Shown: positions 1 through 8,899, numbered from the stretch's first letter. The stretch: 64,000 nucleotides of DNA from Brenneria roseae subsp. roseae (GCF_003115845.1 NZ_KZ819030.1:124001-188000), one strand, 5' to 3'. Program-made: numbers and translations. Notes: generated by a model not told the origin, from the letters alone.

Positions 1-60
1 AATAATAGCGATCCCCGCCACCATGACAGGAACCGGGGCGTACACTTTTCGCTGAGTCAT
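1..60 (-). CDS. ybjO: YbjO-like inner membrane protein, N-terminal fragment
   Basis: An ATG at 60 reading leftward is preceded by a strong ribosome binding site (AGGAAGGAA). The 19-20 visible residues run into a hydrophobic stretch (VPVMVAGIAI), which fits the first membrane segment of the small DUF2593 protein YbjO. In E. coli ybjO follows potI in the same direction, as here, and that synteny is the main reason for the name. The gene runs off the left edge, so length and identity cannot be verified. Function is unknown in the family. Confidence 0.55.
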   Translation of the reverse strand, partial: MTQRKVYAPVPVMVAGIAII

Positions 61-192
61 TTCCTTCCTGGTGTACAGAATTTCAACGTTCTCCCTTCAA
101 ACGAAACCATGTTCTCTGTCGCTCACAGAGATCTTTTCTTTATAAAATCATTACGATAAAGTCGTTACCTTATAAAATCAACGCGCTTTCAG

Positions 193-228
193 AACAGGTA
201 ACGCCCCCTTACGGCGGCGTTACCTGTT
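193..228 (-). terminator. 13-bp perfect hairpin after potI
   Basis: Arms 193-205 and 216-228 are perfect reverse complements with a 10-nt loop. The hairpin lies 40 bases past the potI stop, between potI and ybjO. It lacks an obvious U-tract on either strand, so it may be an mRNA-stabilising 3' stem or a leaky terminator of the pot operon instead of a classical intrinsic terminator. Confidence 0.45.
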
Positions 229-268
229 GCAGATTCACAGTGTGGCTGGTTTTCGTTGATGCTTCAAA

Positions 269-1114
269 TCAGCCGCGCCTCGCTTTTTGCATATCGCGTT
301 GACGCTGCTTCTCGGCCCTCGCCATAAACCACCAGGCAATAAAACCAATGATCCCTACCACTAACAATATCAACGAAGCCAAGGCGTTAATCTGCGGATT
401 AACGCCCATTCTGACACTGGAGAACACCAGCATCGGCAACGTGGTTGAACCTGGTCCAGCCACAAAACTGGCGATAACCAGATCGTCGAGCGACAAGGTA
501 AATGCCAGTAGCCACCCTGAAATCAGAGCCGGCGCGATCATCGGCACCGTGATGATAAAAAAGACCTTCAGCGGCGTAGCGCCGAGATCCATCGCCGCTT
601 CTTCGATGGAACGATCGAGCTCTCGCAGGCGCGCGCTGATCACCACCGTGACATAAGCCGTACAGAAAGTCACATGCGCAAGCCATATGGTGAACATGCC
701 TCGCTCAGCAGGCCATCCTATGGCATGCCCTAACGCGACAAACAGCAGCAACAGCGACAAGCCGGTAATCACATCCGGCATAACCAGCGGAGCCGTCAGC
801 ATAAAGGCAAAACCGTTAGATCCACGGAAACTGCCAAAACGCACCATCACCACCGCCGCCAGCGTCCCGAGAATCACCGCCATCGAGGCCGAAGCCGCGG
901 CAATCGTCAGGCTGAGGACGACCGCACTGATCATGGCCGAATCATGGAACAGTTCGGTATACCAGCGCGTTGACCATCCCGCCCATACGGTAACCAGTTT
1001 CGAGCTGTTGAAAGAATAAATCACCAACATCAGCATCGGCGCATAAAGGAAGGTAAAACAAAGGACCAGAATCACAATGCGCCACGGTGAGCGAACGACC
1101 GGTAAATTATTCAT
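269..1114 (-). CDS. potI: Putrescine ABC transporter permease PotI
   Basis: This is the second membrane subunit of the PotFGHI putrescine importer in the inner membrane. The 281 residues match E. coli PotI along the whole length. There are about six hydrophobic segments, the first at roughly residues 13-35. The EAA coupling loop (EEAAMDLGATPLKVFFIITV) lies around residues 170-190 and contacts the PotG ATPase. Its start overlaps the end of potH by 4 bp, so the two are translationally coupled. It is the last gene of the potF-G-H-I operon. Nothing is missing from the family pattern. Confidence 0.96.
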   Translation of the reverse strand: MNNLPVVRSPWRIVILVLCFTFLYAPMLMLVIYSFNSSKLVTVWAGWSTRWYTELFHDSAMISAVVLSLTIAAASASMAVILGTLAAVVMVRFGSFRGSNGFAFMLTAPLVMPDVITGLSLLLLFVALGHAIGWPAERGMFTIWLAHVTFCTAYVTVVISARLRELDRSIEEAAMDLGATPLKVFFIITVPMIAPALISGWLLAFTLSLDDLVIASFVAGPGSTTLPMLVFSSVRMGVNPQINALASLILLVVGIIGFIAWWFMARAEKQRQRDMQKARRG

Positions 1115-2076
1115 ACCGCATCCCCCGTTGCTTTGCTCTGATGCTTATGGAACCAGATAATCGGCATAATCAGCAGAAGCAGCATGATAATCGCTACCGC
1201 CGAAGCCACCGGCCAATCCCGGTTATTGAAGAATTCTTGCCACAGTATACGGCCAATCATGATGCTGTCCGGCCCACCGAGCAGTTCAGGGATCACGTAT
1301 TCCCCCACCGCCGGTATAAAGACCAGCATGGAGCCTGCAATAATGCCGCCTTTGGTCAATGGCATAATCACGCTGAAAAAGGTTTTAAGCGGACGCGCGC
1401 CTAAATCCAGCGACGCCTCGACCAGAGAATAATCGAGCCGGGTAAGCGCGGTGTAAATCGGCAAAACCATAAACGGCAGATAGGAATAGACCACGCCGAT
1501 ATAAACCGCCAAATTGGTATGCAGAATCACCAGCGGCTCGTCGATAACGCCGATCCACAGTAAGAAATTATTCAGAATACCGTTGTTTTTCAGAATCCCC
1601 ATCCAGGCATAGACGCGAATCAGGAACGACGTCCAGGACGGCAGGATCACCAGCAGCAACAGAATGTTGCGGGTGGAAGGCTGGCTGTGCGCCACCGCCC
1701 AGGCCAAGGGATAGCCGATAAGCAGACAACACAGCGTGGAGACGGCCGCCACCTGCAACGATTGCAGATAGGCTTCAAAATACAGCGGATCGTCCAACAG
1801 ATGCAGATAGTTCCCCAGATTGAGGGAAATATCCAGTTTGTCATCCATCCAGGAAACCAGATCCGTATACGGCGGGATCGCCCGCGCCATCTCAGCCAGA
1901 CTGATTTTGAAAACAATCAAAAATGGCAGCATAAAGAGCAAAAGCAGCCACAGGTACGGCAGTGCGATCACCAGCTTGCGCCCGTGATCCTGACGCCAGC
2001 GAGCCATCAGTAGTTGCAGACGACCCCTGGTTTTTCCAGGCGGTTCCGCGGTGTGTTGTTCAGGAAACATTGTCAT
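1111..2076 (-). CDS. potH: Putrescine ABC transporter permease PotH
   Basis: First membrane subunit of the putrescine importer. It is nearly identical in pattern to E. coli PotH (KLVIALPYLWLLLLFMLPFL near the N-terminus; EAA loop VEASLDLGARPLKTFFSVI around 210-230; C-terminal IIMLLLLIMPIIWF). I place the start at the ATG at 2076 (321 residues). It has GAGGA 8 bases upstream, overlapping the potG stop; a GTG at 2091 overlapping the potG TAG by one base would add five residues. It overlaps potI by 4 bp, and the tight packing supports a single transcript. Confidence 0.95.
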   Translation of the reverse strand: MTMFPEQHTAEPPGKTRGRLQLLMARWRQDHGRKLVIALPYLWLLLLFMLPFLIVFKISLAEMARAIPPYTDLVSWMDDKLDISLNLGNYLHLLDDPLYFEAYLQSLQVAAVSTLCCLLIGYPLAWAVAHSQPSTRNILLLLVILPSWTSFLIRVYAWMGILKNNGILNNFLLWIGVIDEPLVILHTNLAVYIGVVYSYLPFMVLPIYTALTRLDYSLVEASLDLGARPLKTFFSVIMPLTKGGIIAGSMLVFIPAVGEYVIPELLGGPDSIMIGRILWQEFFNNRDWPVASAVAIIMLLLLIMPIIWFHKHQSKATGDAV

Positions 2077-2090
2077 GACGTCATTCCTCA

Positions 2091-3224
2091 CTACACCGTC
2101 AATACCACACAGCTATCGGCATCCCAGCACAAACGCACTTCGTCGCCCCAGGTGGGCGCGCCTTTGCGGTAGCGGTAGGCGTTCTGTAGCTGCGCACTGA
2201 TGATTTGTCCGCTGGCAAGGCGGACATGGTAGATCGACAGATCGCCCAGATAGGCAATATGCACCACCTCACCGACGGCGAAGTTACAGCCATCGGCCGG
2301 AATGGTCTCACACAGCATGATTTTTTCAGGGCGCAGCGCAATGTAAACCGGTACGCCGTCTACCACGGAAACGTCAGAATCCACTTTCAGCGGATGCACC
2401 AGTCCCGGACTTTGGATAATCAGCGCATCATCGCGACGTTCGGTCAGCATGCCTTCAAACATATTCACCGAACCGATAAATTCGGCGCTGAAACGGGTGT
2501 TCGGATGCTCGTAGATTTCTTCTGGCTCGCCAATCTGAACAAACTTGCCGCGGTTCATGATGGCGATACGCCCCGCCATGGTCATCGCTTCTTCCTGATC
2601 GTGCGTCACCATGACACAGGTCACGCCAACACGCTCCAGAATATCGACCACTTCAAGCTGCATACGGTCACGCAGCTTTTTGTCCAGCGCGCCCATGGGT
2701 TCATCAAGGAGCAACAGTTTCGGACGTTTTGCCAGACTACGCGCCAGCGCAACGCGCTGACGCTGACCACCGGAAAGCTGGTGCGGTTTGCGGCTGGCAA
2801 ATTCCTGCATGTGTACCAGCGTCAGCATCTCTTCGACGCGATCCTTGATCTCTGAGCGCGACAGTTTGTCCTGCTTCAGACCAAAGGCAATATTTTTTTC
2901 CACCGTCATATGGGGAAATAACGCATACGACTGAAACATCATGTTAATGGGACGCTGATAAGGCGGCACCAGTGACAGATCCTGACCATCAAGAACGATT
3001 TGTCCCTGAGTCGGATGTTCAAAACCGGCCAGCATACGGAGCAGCGTGGATTTCCCACAGCCGGAAGCCCCCAGCAAGGCAAATATCTCACCTTTGTAAA
3101 TCGTCAGACTTACGTCATCAACAGCAGCCTGACCATCAAACGATTTGGTCAGATTGCGCACTTCCAGCAACGGGGTAGCCGCTTTTTGAGGCTTGGGCTG
3201 GGGACGGGGAATAGCGTCATTCAC
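2091..3224 (-). CDS. potG: Putrescine ABC transporter ATPase PotG
   Basis: Cytoplasmic ATPase that powers putrescine import through PotH and PotI. Visible motifs are Walker A GASGCGKST (about residue 54), the ABC signature LSGGQRQRVALARSLA (about 150), Walker B LLLLDEPMGALD, and the switch histidine in VMVTHDQEEAM. A C-terminal TOBE-type regulatory region starts near residue 290. The 377-residue length agrees with E. coli PotG. It follows potF by 154 bp and is followed without a gap by potH. Substrate assignment rests on the operon. Confidence 0.96.
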   Translation of the reverse strand: MNDAIPRPQPKPQKAATPLLEVRNLTKSFDGQAAVDDVSLTIYKGEIFALLGASGCGKSTLLRMLAGFEHPTQGQIVLDGQDLSLVPPYQRPINMMFQSYALFPHMTVEKNIAFGLKQDKLSRSEIKDRVEEMLTLVHMQEFASRKPHQLSGGQRQRVALARSLAKRPKLLLLDEPMGALDKKLRDRMQLEVVDILERVGVTCVMVTHDQEEAMTMAGRIAIMNRGKFVQIGEPEEIYEHPNTRFSAEFIGSVNMFEGMLTERRDDALIIQSPGLVHPLKVDSDVSVVDGVPVYIALRPEKIMLCETIPADGCNFAVGEVVHIAYLGDLSIYHVRLASGQIISAQLQNAYRYRKGAPTWGDEVRLCWDADSCVVLTV

Positions 3225-3378
3225 TTAAGCATGCTCTCCGGCAAAAGCAGAACAAATCACCACTTTTAATGCCAAAACAAGCTGCTTTGTACATCCAAAA
3301 GCCGTGACACATATATAGCGCGAACAGGCGGGTATTAGCCGCCTGTTATTTATCACATAGAGTCAGAATGGAAAACGT

Positions 3379-4488
3379 TTATTTACCGCTTTTTACCCTC
3401 GTCCAGGCGCGCGTACGCGTACGGTCAATCTGCGGTGATTGAACTTTGAGCGTAAACAGTTTGGCGCGAACATCCTCTGGCGGATAAATGCCCGGATTAG
3501 TACGGATATCTTCGTTTACCAACGGCACCGATTCCTTATTCGCACTGGCGTAGTACACATGGTTGCTGATGTTCGCTATCACGTCCGGCTTCAGCAGATA
3601 GTTCAGAAACTGATAGGCTTCATCGACGTTTTTAGCATCGGCCGGAATGGCAAAGACATCAAAGAAAGCCAGCGCGCCTTCTTTCGGGATGCTGTAGTGA
3701 ATATTGACCCCGTTTTTGGCTTCCTGCGCCCGGTTGGCCGCCTGCATGACATCGCCCGCCCAGCCTACGGCCACGCAAATATCGCCGTTCGCCAGATCGT
3801 TGATGTATTGTGATGAGTGGAAGTAACGGATGCTCGGACGCAGTTTCAACAGCAAATCGGTTGCGGACTTGGTGTAATCATCTGCTTGAGTACTATTGGG
3901 ATCTTTACCCTGATAGTTCAGCACGGTGGCGAAAATCTCTTCCGGCGCATCCAGGAAGGAAACGCCACAGCTTTTCAGTTTCTCCAGGTTTTCCGGCTTC
4001 AATACCAGATCCCAACTGTCGACGGGCGCATCGGCCCCCAATACCGCTTTGACTTTCTCCACATTGTAGCCAATGCCGGTGGTCGCCCACAGGTAAGGCA
4101 GCGCATACTTGTTATCCGGATCGTGCTGGGCAATCAGTTTCAGCAATTCAGGATCCAGATTTTTGTAATTCGGCAGTTTACTCTTGTCTAAAGGCTGGAA
4201 TACCCCGGCGGCGAGTTGACGTTCCAAAAAGCTGGCGGAGGGGACGACCAAATCAAACCCTGTGCTGCCAGCCATCAGTTTGCCTTCCAACACTTCATTG
4301 GAGTCAAACACGTCATAAACGACTTTTATGCCCGTTTCTTTCTGGAAATTCTGTAACGTGTCCGGCGCGATATAGTCAGACCAGTTATAGACATGCAGCG
4401 TTTTCTCTTCCGCAGATGCGGTGACGGACGCGGCCATCAGCAAGCCGGCAACAACACCCGAAAGCCATTTTTTACGTTGGGTGAACAT
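3379..4488 (-). CDS. potF: Periplasmic putrescine-binding protein PotF
   Basis: High-affinity periplasmic receptor that delivers putrescine to PotGHI. The frame opens further upstream, but the ATG at 4488 is the likely start: GGAAGGAA precedes it closely, and it begins directly with a signal peptide (basic MFTQRKKW, hydrophobic core, cleavage near ASA-EE). That gives 369 residues. The mature protein carries the family segments LHVYNWSDYIAPDT, FDSNEVLEGKLMAGSTGFDLVVPSASFLERQL and WTRVKSGK at the C-terminus, all as in E. coli PotF. It is the first gene of the operon; the 154-bp gap before potG may let the receptor be made in excess. Confidence 0.96.
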   Translation of the reverse strand: MFTQRKKWLSGVVAGLLMAASVTASAEEKTLHVYNWSDYIAPDTLQNFQKETGIKVVYDVFDSNEVLEGKLMAGSTGFDLVVPSASFLERQLAAGVFQPLDKSKLPNYKNLDPELLKLIAQHDPDNKYALPYLWATTGIGYNVEKVKAVLGADAPVDSWDLVLKPENLEKLKSCGVSFLDAPEEIFATVLNYQGKDPNSTQADDYTKSATDLLLKLRPSIRYFHSSQYINDLANGDICVAVGWAGDVMQAANRAQEAKNGVNIHYSIPKEGALAFFDVFAIPADAKNVDEAYQFLNYLLKPDVIANISNHVYYASANKESVPLVNEDIRTNPGIYPPEDVRAKLFTLKVQSPQIDRTRTRAWTRVKSGK

Positions 4489-4831
4489 CCGTTCCTTCCT
4501 CCATACAAGGGGGTGATTCATGGGAGTAAACTTGTATCATCTCGATACAGAACTTTTCCTGAGTGTGAACAGTCACGATAAGCACTGGTGAATGGCTATG
4601 CACTAAAGTCATAGTAGACACCGATATAAAGACGAATCTCACGCCCGACTGTCACTGAAATTAAGCATAACCGCAGCGCCTCACGCATACCATAGTCGGA
4701 AGTAAAAAATGGCTTTTATCGATTATTTATTCACAATTTATCTATGTGATACGGCCATTTAGCCTTAAATAACGGTAAATATCTGGTAATAAGAAGAAAA
4801 TGCAGAATAAACCATGGATGACAGGAAATAA
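4489..4831. other. potF upstream region
   Basis: This 343-bp AT-rich stretch carries no convincing reading frame. It must hold the potF promoter, but I could not choose a sigma-70 promoter with confidence. No repeat element is visible in it. Confidence 0.4.
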
Positions 4832-4861
4832 GTAAAACTGATTGCTGCCGTTGGCAGCAAT
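4832..4861 (-). terminator. Terminator of ybjN
   Basis: Reading leftward, a perfect 9-bp stem (arms 4853-4861 and 4841-4849, loop of 3) is followed by CAGTTTTACTT. It lies just past the ybjN stop and separates ybjN from potF. Confidence 0.7.
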
Positions 4862-4865
4862 AGCA

Positions 4866-5345
4866 TCAATGCAGATTGGTGTAGTAGGTTCTTCCAGCAG
4901 AGGTGTCTTCATCGTCGCTGATAAACAGGAGATTATTGGCGCCCGCTTCCAGAATAATCATCGAAATTTGTTCTTCCGACTGCATCATAAAATGCCGGAA
5001 TTGTTCCAGCGTCATGCCTGCCGCCACGCTAAATGACTGACAAACAATAAGTTTCGGCAGATTATCATCCTGAACATCAATAAACGCTTTGACGGTCAGG
5101 GAACTGGCATTAATTTGGCTTAAATCACCCACCAGAGGAATCAACGCACTGGGCTTCACTTCCGCCAACGCAGAAAACAGGATGACGTTATCCACCAGAT
5201 CGACTTTCGCATCAAAGACGCCATCAAAATTCTGCATGTGGGGTAAATGTAGTGCCTGACAGGAATCACATTCGAAAAACAGAATGTTCAACTGATCCAG
5301 CCACCGCCGTAGCATATTCAGATCCGGCACGATGAGTGAATCCAT
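4866..5345 (-). CDS. ybjN: YbjN family protein
   Basis: Homologue of E. coli YbjN, a cytosolic regulator-like protein of unknown biochemistry linked in the literature to motility, stress and cell-surface phenotypes. The ATG at 5345 (159 residues) is chosen because it matches the E. coli start and has GAGG 9 bases upstream; the open frame continues five codons further. Conserved blocks FFECDSCQALHLPHMQNFDGVFDAK (split here for reference) and SSLTVKAFIDVQDDNLPKL are visible. The last 20 residues diverge. It lies downstream of rimK but is separated from it by a repeat element (5422-5547). Confidence 0.92.
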   Translation of the reverse strand: MDSLIVPDLNMLRRWLDQLNILFFECDSCQALHLPHMQNFDGVFDAKVDLVDNVILFSALAEVKPSALIPLVGDLSQINASSLTVKAFIDVQDDNLPKLIVCQSFSVAAGMTLEQFRHFMMQSEEQISMIILEAGANNLLFISDDEDTSAGRTYYTNLH

Positions 5346-5421
5346 GATTGTTTGCCTCATACTGGACTATTCTTAAAAAAGGGCTCATAGCTTACGGAAT
5401 ATTCGATTACGATACCATCGA

Positions 5422-5547
5422 ATACCCTAAATAATTCAAGTTGCACGAAGACGGCATTGCCGGGCAAATTCGTCTGGAACAGATTTAAACGCCGCTGGCG
5501 GCGGCCCCGGCGAGGGGCCGAGTAGCAAAGCCAACGCACATGCAACT
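5422..5547. repeat. Terminal-inverted-repeat element, copy 1
   Basis: The left end (ATACCCTAAATAATTCAAG TTGCA) and the right part (CCAACGCACATGCAAC) are the recurrent ends of a short interspersed element common in enterobacteria such as Serratia, Yersinia and Pectobacterium. The centre has a GC-rich inverted segment (CGCCGCTGGCGGCGGCC). It fills most of the rimK-ybjN gap, and its right end lies one base from the rimK stop codon; the outer half of that inverted repeat seems lost. No transposase is encoded. A 62-residue frame across it (5357-5545) is a by-product. Confidence 0.75.
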
Positions 5548-5548
5548 G

Positions 5549-6460
5549 CTAGGTTTTGCCTACTGGCGCGGATGACGCCGCCAACGAACGCACATGCTGC
5601 TCGATAAACTCAATCATCATACCGGCAATATCCAGCCCGGTAGTCGTTTCTATTCCTTCCAGACCGGGCGATGCGTTAACTTCCATCACCAACGGCCCTC
5701 GCTCGGCACGCAAAATGTCCACGCCGGCCACGTTCAGGCCCAGCGTTTTCGCCGCTTTGATCGCAATCGCACGCTCCTGCGCCGTAATCCTGACCTTGCT
5801 GGCTGAACCGCCACGGTGCAGATTGGAACGAAATTCCCCTGATTTCGCTTGCCGCTCAATCGCAGCCACAACCCGATTGCCGATCACCAGACAGCGAATA
5901 TCCCTACCCTTCGCCTCCCTGATATACTCCTGAACCAGGATGTGGGCATTCAATCCCCGAAACGCATCAATCACGCTCTCCGCCGCCTGCCGGGTTTCCG
6001 CCAGCACTACACCGATCCCCTGCGTGCCCTCCACCAGTTTCACCACCAGCGGCGCGCCCCCCACCATTTCGATCAGATCACCGGTATCATCCGGCGAATG
6101 CGCAAACCCCGTGACGGGCAAATCAATACCTTCACGCGCCAGCAATTGTAGCGAATGCAGTTTGTCGCGGGCGCGAATCACCGCGACAGCGTTATTCAAC
6201 GGATAGCTGCCCAGCATTTCAAACTGACGCAGCACCGCCGTGCCGTAAAACGTGATAAGCGAACCAATCCGTGGGATGACCGCATCGTATTTAACCAGTC
6301 GACGGCCACGATAATGAATGGAGGGGGCAGCCGAATTGATATTCATATAACAGGACAGCGGATCGATGATATCAATGCTGTGCCTGCGCTCCGCGGCCGC
6401 CTCACGCAGACGCTTGCAGGAATATAACGAACCGTCACGAGACAGAATGGCTATCTTCAT
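5549..6460 (-). CDS. rimK: Ribosomal protein S6--L-glutamate ligase RimK
   Basis: ATP-grasp ligase that adds glutamate residues to the C-terminus of ribosomal protein S6. The ATG at 6460 (303 residues) matches the E. coli start ([10 protein letters not shown]) and has AGGA six bases upstream. ATP-grasp landmarks are [22 protein letters not shown] (about 130-152), [21 protein letters not shown], and [23 protein letters not shown] (metal and ATP site, about 245-270). The C-terminal tail is shorter and different from the E. coli one. The gene is enclosed by two repeat elements; the upstream one directly abuts the ribosome binding site. Confidence 0.96.
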   Translation of the reverse strand: MKIAILSRDGSLYSCKRLREAAAERRHSIDIIDPLSCYMNINSAAPSIHYRGRRLVKYDAVIPRIGSLITFYGTAVLRQFEMLGSYPLNNAVAVIRARDKLHSLQLLAREGIDLPVTGFAHSPDDTGDLIEMVGGAPLVVKLVEGTQGIGVVLAETRQAAESVIDAFRGLNAHILVQEYIREAKGRDIRCLVIGNRVVAAIERQAKSGEFRSNLHRGGSASKVRITAQERAIAIKAAKTLGLNVAGVDILRAERGPLVMEVNASPGLEGIETTTGLDIAGMMIEFIEQHVRSLAASSAPVGKT

Positions 6461-6468
6461 AAATGTCC

Positions 6469-6568
6469 TATACCCAATAGATTTCGAGCTGCGGGACAAA
6501 ACGTTATCGTTTTGAACAACGCCAAGCGTTGGCTCTTTCGCCCCTGCAACTTGAAAGATGGCGGGTAT
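6469..6568. repeat. Terminal-inverted-repeat element, copy 2
   Basis: A 100-bp element with imperfect inverted ends: TATACCCAATAGATTTCGAG at the left and CAACTTGAAAGATGGCGGGTAT at the right. The interior contains AACGTTATCGTTTTGAACAACG, itself partly palindromic. It fills almost the whole gap between the nfsA stop (6576) and the rimK start (6460), so any nfsA-rimK cotranscript passes through it. It belongs to the same family as 5422-5547, 8328-8570 and 51253-51315. Confidence 0.8.
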
Positions 6569-6575
6569 GCAGATA

Positions 6576-7295
6576 CTAACGTATCGCCCATCCCTGTTGA
6601 TGTAAGTAGTCCAGCATAAACGGACGCCGCTCTTTTTTCAGCGTACGCTGAACATGCTCACTCCAGCTATCGCGCCGATCACCGGTGCGCTGAAGATAAT
6701 ACTCGACCATTTGTCGATCATATTCCGCTAATTTCTCGCGATCGAGCGGCTGATAAACGTTTTCGTGCATCAGCATCGCCACTGGCATACGCGGTTTTAA
6801 CAGCGGATCGGCATCCGGGTATCCCAGGCACAATCCAAACAACGGTAAGACATGGCGCGGCAATTTCAGCAATGTGGTGACATCGGCAATATTATTACGA
6901 ATGCCGCCGATAAAAACCCCACCGAGCGCCAGGGACTCCGCCGCAACCAGCGCATTCTGCGCCATAATGGCGGTGTCTATGCAACCAATCAGCAACTGTT
7001 CAGCCAGTCCGGTTTCAGCCTGGGGGAAAATTTCCAGATGTCGGTGAAAATCGGCACAGAATACCCAGAACTCGGGAGCCTGCGCGACATACGTCTGTTC
7101 CCCCGAATAATGAACCAGCGTTTGACGCACATCCGGATCGGTAATACGAATGATTGAAGTACACTGCAAAAAACTGGAACTGGATGCACTCCGGGCAGCG
7201 GCGATAATTGCGCTACGCTGTTCATCCGTCAGCGGTTGGGAAGTAAAGGCGCGAATGGAACGATGGCGTTGTAGTAAATCAATGGTCGGCGTCAC
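6576..7295 (-). CDS. nfsA: Oxygen-insensitive NADPH nitroreductase NfsA
   Basis: FMN flavoenzyme that reduces nitroaromatics and quinones with NADPH, cytosolic. The 239 residues match E. coli NfsA (240). Segments include [20 protein letters not shown] at the N-terminus, the FMN-binding [33 protein letters not shown] in the middle, and the C-terminal [16 protein letters not shown]. In E. coli a small gene, ybjC, precedes nfsA; I see no equivalent here. rimK follows after a repeat element. Confidence 0.96.
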   Translation of the reverse strand: MTPTIDLLQRHRSIRAFTSQPLTDEQRSAIIAAARSASSSSFLQCTSIIRITDPDVRQTLVHYSGEQTYVAQAPEFWVFCADFHRHLEIFPQAETGLAEQLLIGCIDTAIMAQNALVAAESLALGGVFIGGIRNNIADVTTLLKLPRHVLPLFGLCLGYPDADPLLKPRMPVAMLMHENVYQPLDREKLAEYDRQMVEYYLQRTGDRRDSWSEHVQRTLKKERRPFMLDYLHQQGWAIR

Positions 7296-7536
7296 TCTGC
7301 ATATCCTTCAGATATTAAGTCATATACCTACGGCTGACGATTATATGCCAGACTGTCGATCAGACCAACGCCCGCCTGCGTTTCGGTTTCGTCCCATCAT
7401 AGATAAAACAAATCAGTACAACAGGTAATTACTACTTTTTTTCATCAAGGAATACGAGCATAGTAATTCTCAATAACGATAGGTATTACGCCAATAGTTT
7501 TAGAAAGAATTTTCTTAATTTTACTAAGGAGTTTAC

Positions 7537-7803
7537 ATGTTCGCGGTTATTTTCGGGCGTCCTGGTTGCCCTTATTGTGTGCGCGCTAAAGAATTGGCAG
7601 AAAAGCTGACAGAACAACGTGACGACTTCAAATTCCGCTATGTGGACATCCACGCGGAAGGGATTACGAAGGACGATCTGTCCAAAACTGTCGGTAAACC
7701 CGTTGAAACCGTACCGCAGATTTTCCTTGATGAAAAACACATCGGTGGTTGCACCGATTTCGAGGCTTACGCCAAAAAAAATCTCAGTCTGTTCCAGCAA
7801 TAA
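7537..7803 (+). CDS. grxA: Glutaredoxin 1
   Basis: Glutathione-dependent dithiol reductase, for example for ribonucleotide reductase, cytosolic. The active site CPYC is at residues 11-14, followed by the cis-proline segment VETVPQIFLDEKHIGG. The 88 residues are slightly longer than E. coli Grx1 (85). The family motif GGYTDF reads GGCTDF here, placing an additional cysteine in the glutathione-binding region. The start has AAGGAG seven bases upstream. The gene diverges from nfsA; its terminator is at 7816. Confidence 0.96.
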   Translation: MFAVIFGRPGCPYCVRAKELAEKLTEQRDDFKFRYVDIHAEGITKDDLSKTVGKPVETVPQIFLDEKHIGGCTDFEAYAKKNLSLFQQ

Positions 7804-7815
7804 CCGACTCAATGA

Positions 7816-7847
7816 CCAAAGGCGCAGCGCTGCGCCTTTGGTTTTTA
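7816..7847 (+). terminator. Terminator of grxA
   Basis: A perfect 11-bp stem (7816-7826 with 7831-7841, loop GCGC) is followed by TTTTTA. It is a textbook intrinsic terminator for grxA and lies between the convergent genes grxA and ybjM. Confidence 0.9.
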
Positions 7848-7869
7848 TCTACTTGCCGGCGCATTCTCA

Positions 7870-8259
7870 TCATCTTTCCCGAATCTTGCCGTGAAAGTAG
7901 CGTCGATATATCCCATTCAGAAACAAGACCCCTAACGCGCCCAATACACTCCAGAATACAGCACTCAGGACATAAGCAAGCTCTTGCCAGAAAGAGTCCA
8001 ACGGTGTACGCCATAAATGCAGAACCACCAGACACAGCGGCATAGCCGCCAACGCGCCAACCAGCGGATAGATCAAACGACCTTGAGCAGACAGACAGCT
8101 GGCAATCGCACCGGGCAGCAAAAAGAGCAACATACCGGGACCGCCAAGCAAGTTTTCGCCCGCCGCCACATCGGACACATCCATTTTCTGGCTCAAGAAA
8201 ACCACGATAAACAATAAAAAACAGCAGGCGGCGCCAACCCAACCTTTATCGTTTGTCAT
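7870..8259 (-). CDS. ybjM: Inner membrane protein YbjM
   Basis: Small membrane protein of unknown function. Its 129 residues hold four hydrophobic segments (about 8-24, 42-58, 65-85 and 92-117). It shares with E. coli YbjM the segments GAACCFLLFIVV, FLLPGAIAS and SFWQELAYVLSAVFWSVLGAL. Its position between grxA and ybjL also matches E. coli. It is transcribed toward grxA. The tail KIRER is basic and presumably cytosolic. Confidence 0.85.
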   Translation of the reverse strand: MTNDKGWVGAACCFLLFIVVFLSQKMDVSDVAAGENLLGGPGMLLFLLPGAIASCLSAQGRLIYPLVGALAAMPLCLVVLHLWRTPLDSFWQELAYVLSAVFWSVLGALGVLFLNGIYRRYFHGKIRER

Positions 8260-8327
8260 ACTTTGCCTCCCTTAACTAGGTACACACCTCCACGCCATAC
8301 TTGTCTGACACCCAAGGTGGAAAACTG

Positions 8328-8570
8328 CCCATCGTTCAAGTTGCAAGCATCCTGGCTGCATTATTCCCGGTCCCTTTGGGTCTTGCCCTTTCGGGTCCGC
8401 TGCAAGCAGCGTTCGAATCTGCTCCGGCAGATTTATCGTCCGAATCACTTGACCGCCGTAAGCTCATCAGAATGAATGAGAGATATCCTGTCTCTCTCCG
8501 CAGGCCGGCCGCTGGCTGGTCAAATTCGTTCGCTTGCCGCGTTACGAGGCTCATGAATCAATTGGGTATA
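8328..8570. repeat. Terminal-inverted-repeat element, copy 3 (long)
   Basis: The left end CCCATCGTTCAAGTTGCAAG and the right end TCATGAATCAATTGGGTATA are inverted relative to each other and match the ends of the elements near rimK. The interior includes AAGCTCATCAGAATGAATGAG, typical of the longer members of this enterobacterial repeat family. At 243 bp it is over twice the length of copy 2. It lies upstream of both ybjM (divergent) and ybjL. Short frames inside it are not genes. Confidence 0.7.
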
Positions 8571-8899
8571 AAAAATATGGATGGCTGAATATCCCTGATA
8601 TGACACAAAGTGAGGTCTTTTCACTATTTATTAACCACCAGATTTATTACATCTCTGAACGTTATTCACCGTCTACTGGTTGTAAAACCAACAAATTGCT
8701 AAAATAGCGATACCACAATCAGTTAACAAACAATTATTGACTGAACAATTTTGCTGAATAATTTATACTGAACGCGGCTGATTCCTTTCAGCTGACGGTT
8801 ATTTAACAGCGCTAACGGAACCGCCGTAGCCAATGACTAAATTTAGCCTTTATAGTCATTTATATCAAGAACTTACTGGTAAACAACAAGTTACATGCC
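8571..8899. other. ybjL upstream region
   Basis: This 329-bp AT-rich leader holds no reading frame. A possible sigma-70 promoter is TTGACT near 8737 with TAATTT 16 bases downstream; TATACT lies a few bases further on but too far for the same -35. The call is weak. Confidence 0.35.

Noticed and set aside
5357-5545. 62-residue frame upstream of ybjN
   Set aside because: It lies across the inverted-repeat element at 5422-5547 and has no protein similarity.
7457-7536. OxyR operator upstream of grxA
   Set aside because: ATAG motifs are present, but the spacing between them is 19 bp instead of about 22 and the CTAT partners are missing, so it does not fit the OxyR tetranucleotide pattern.
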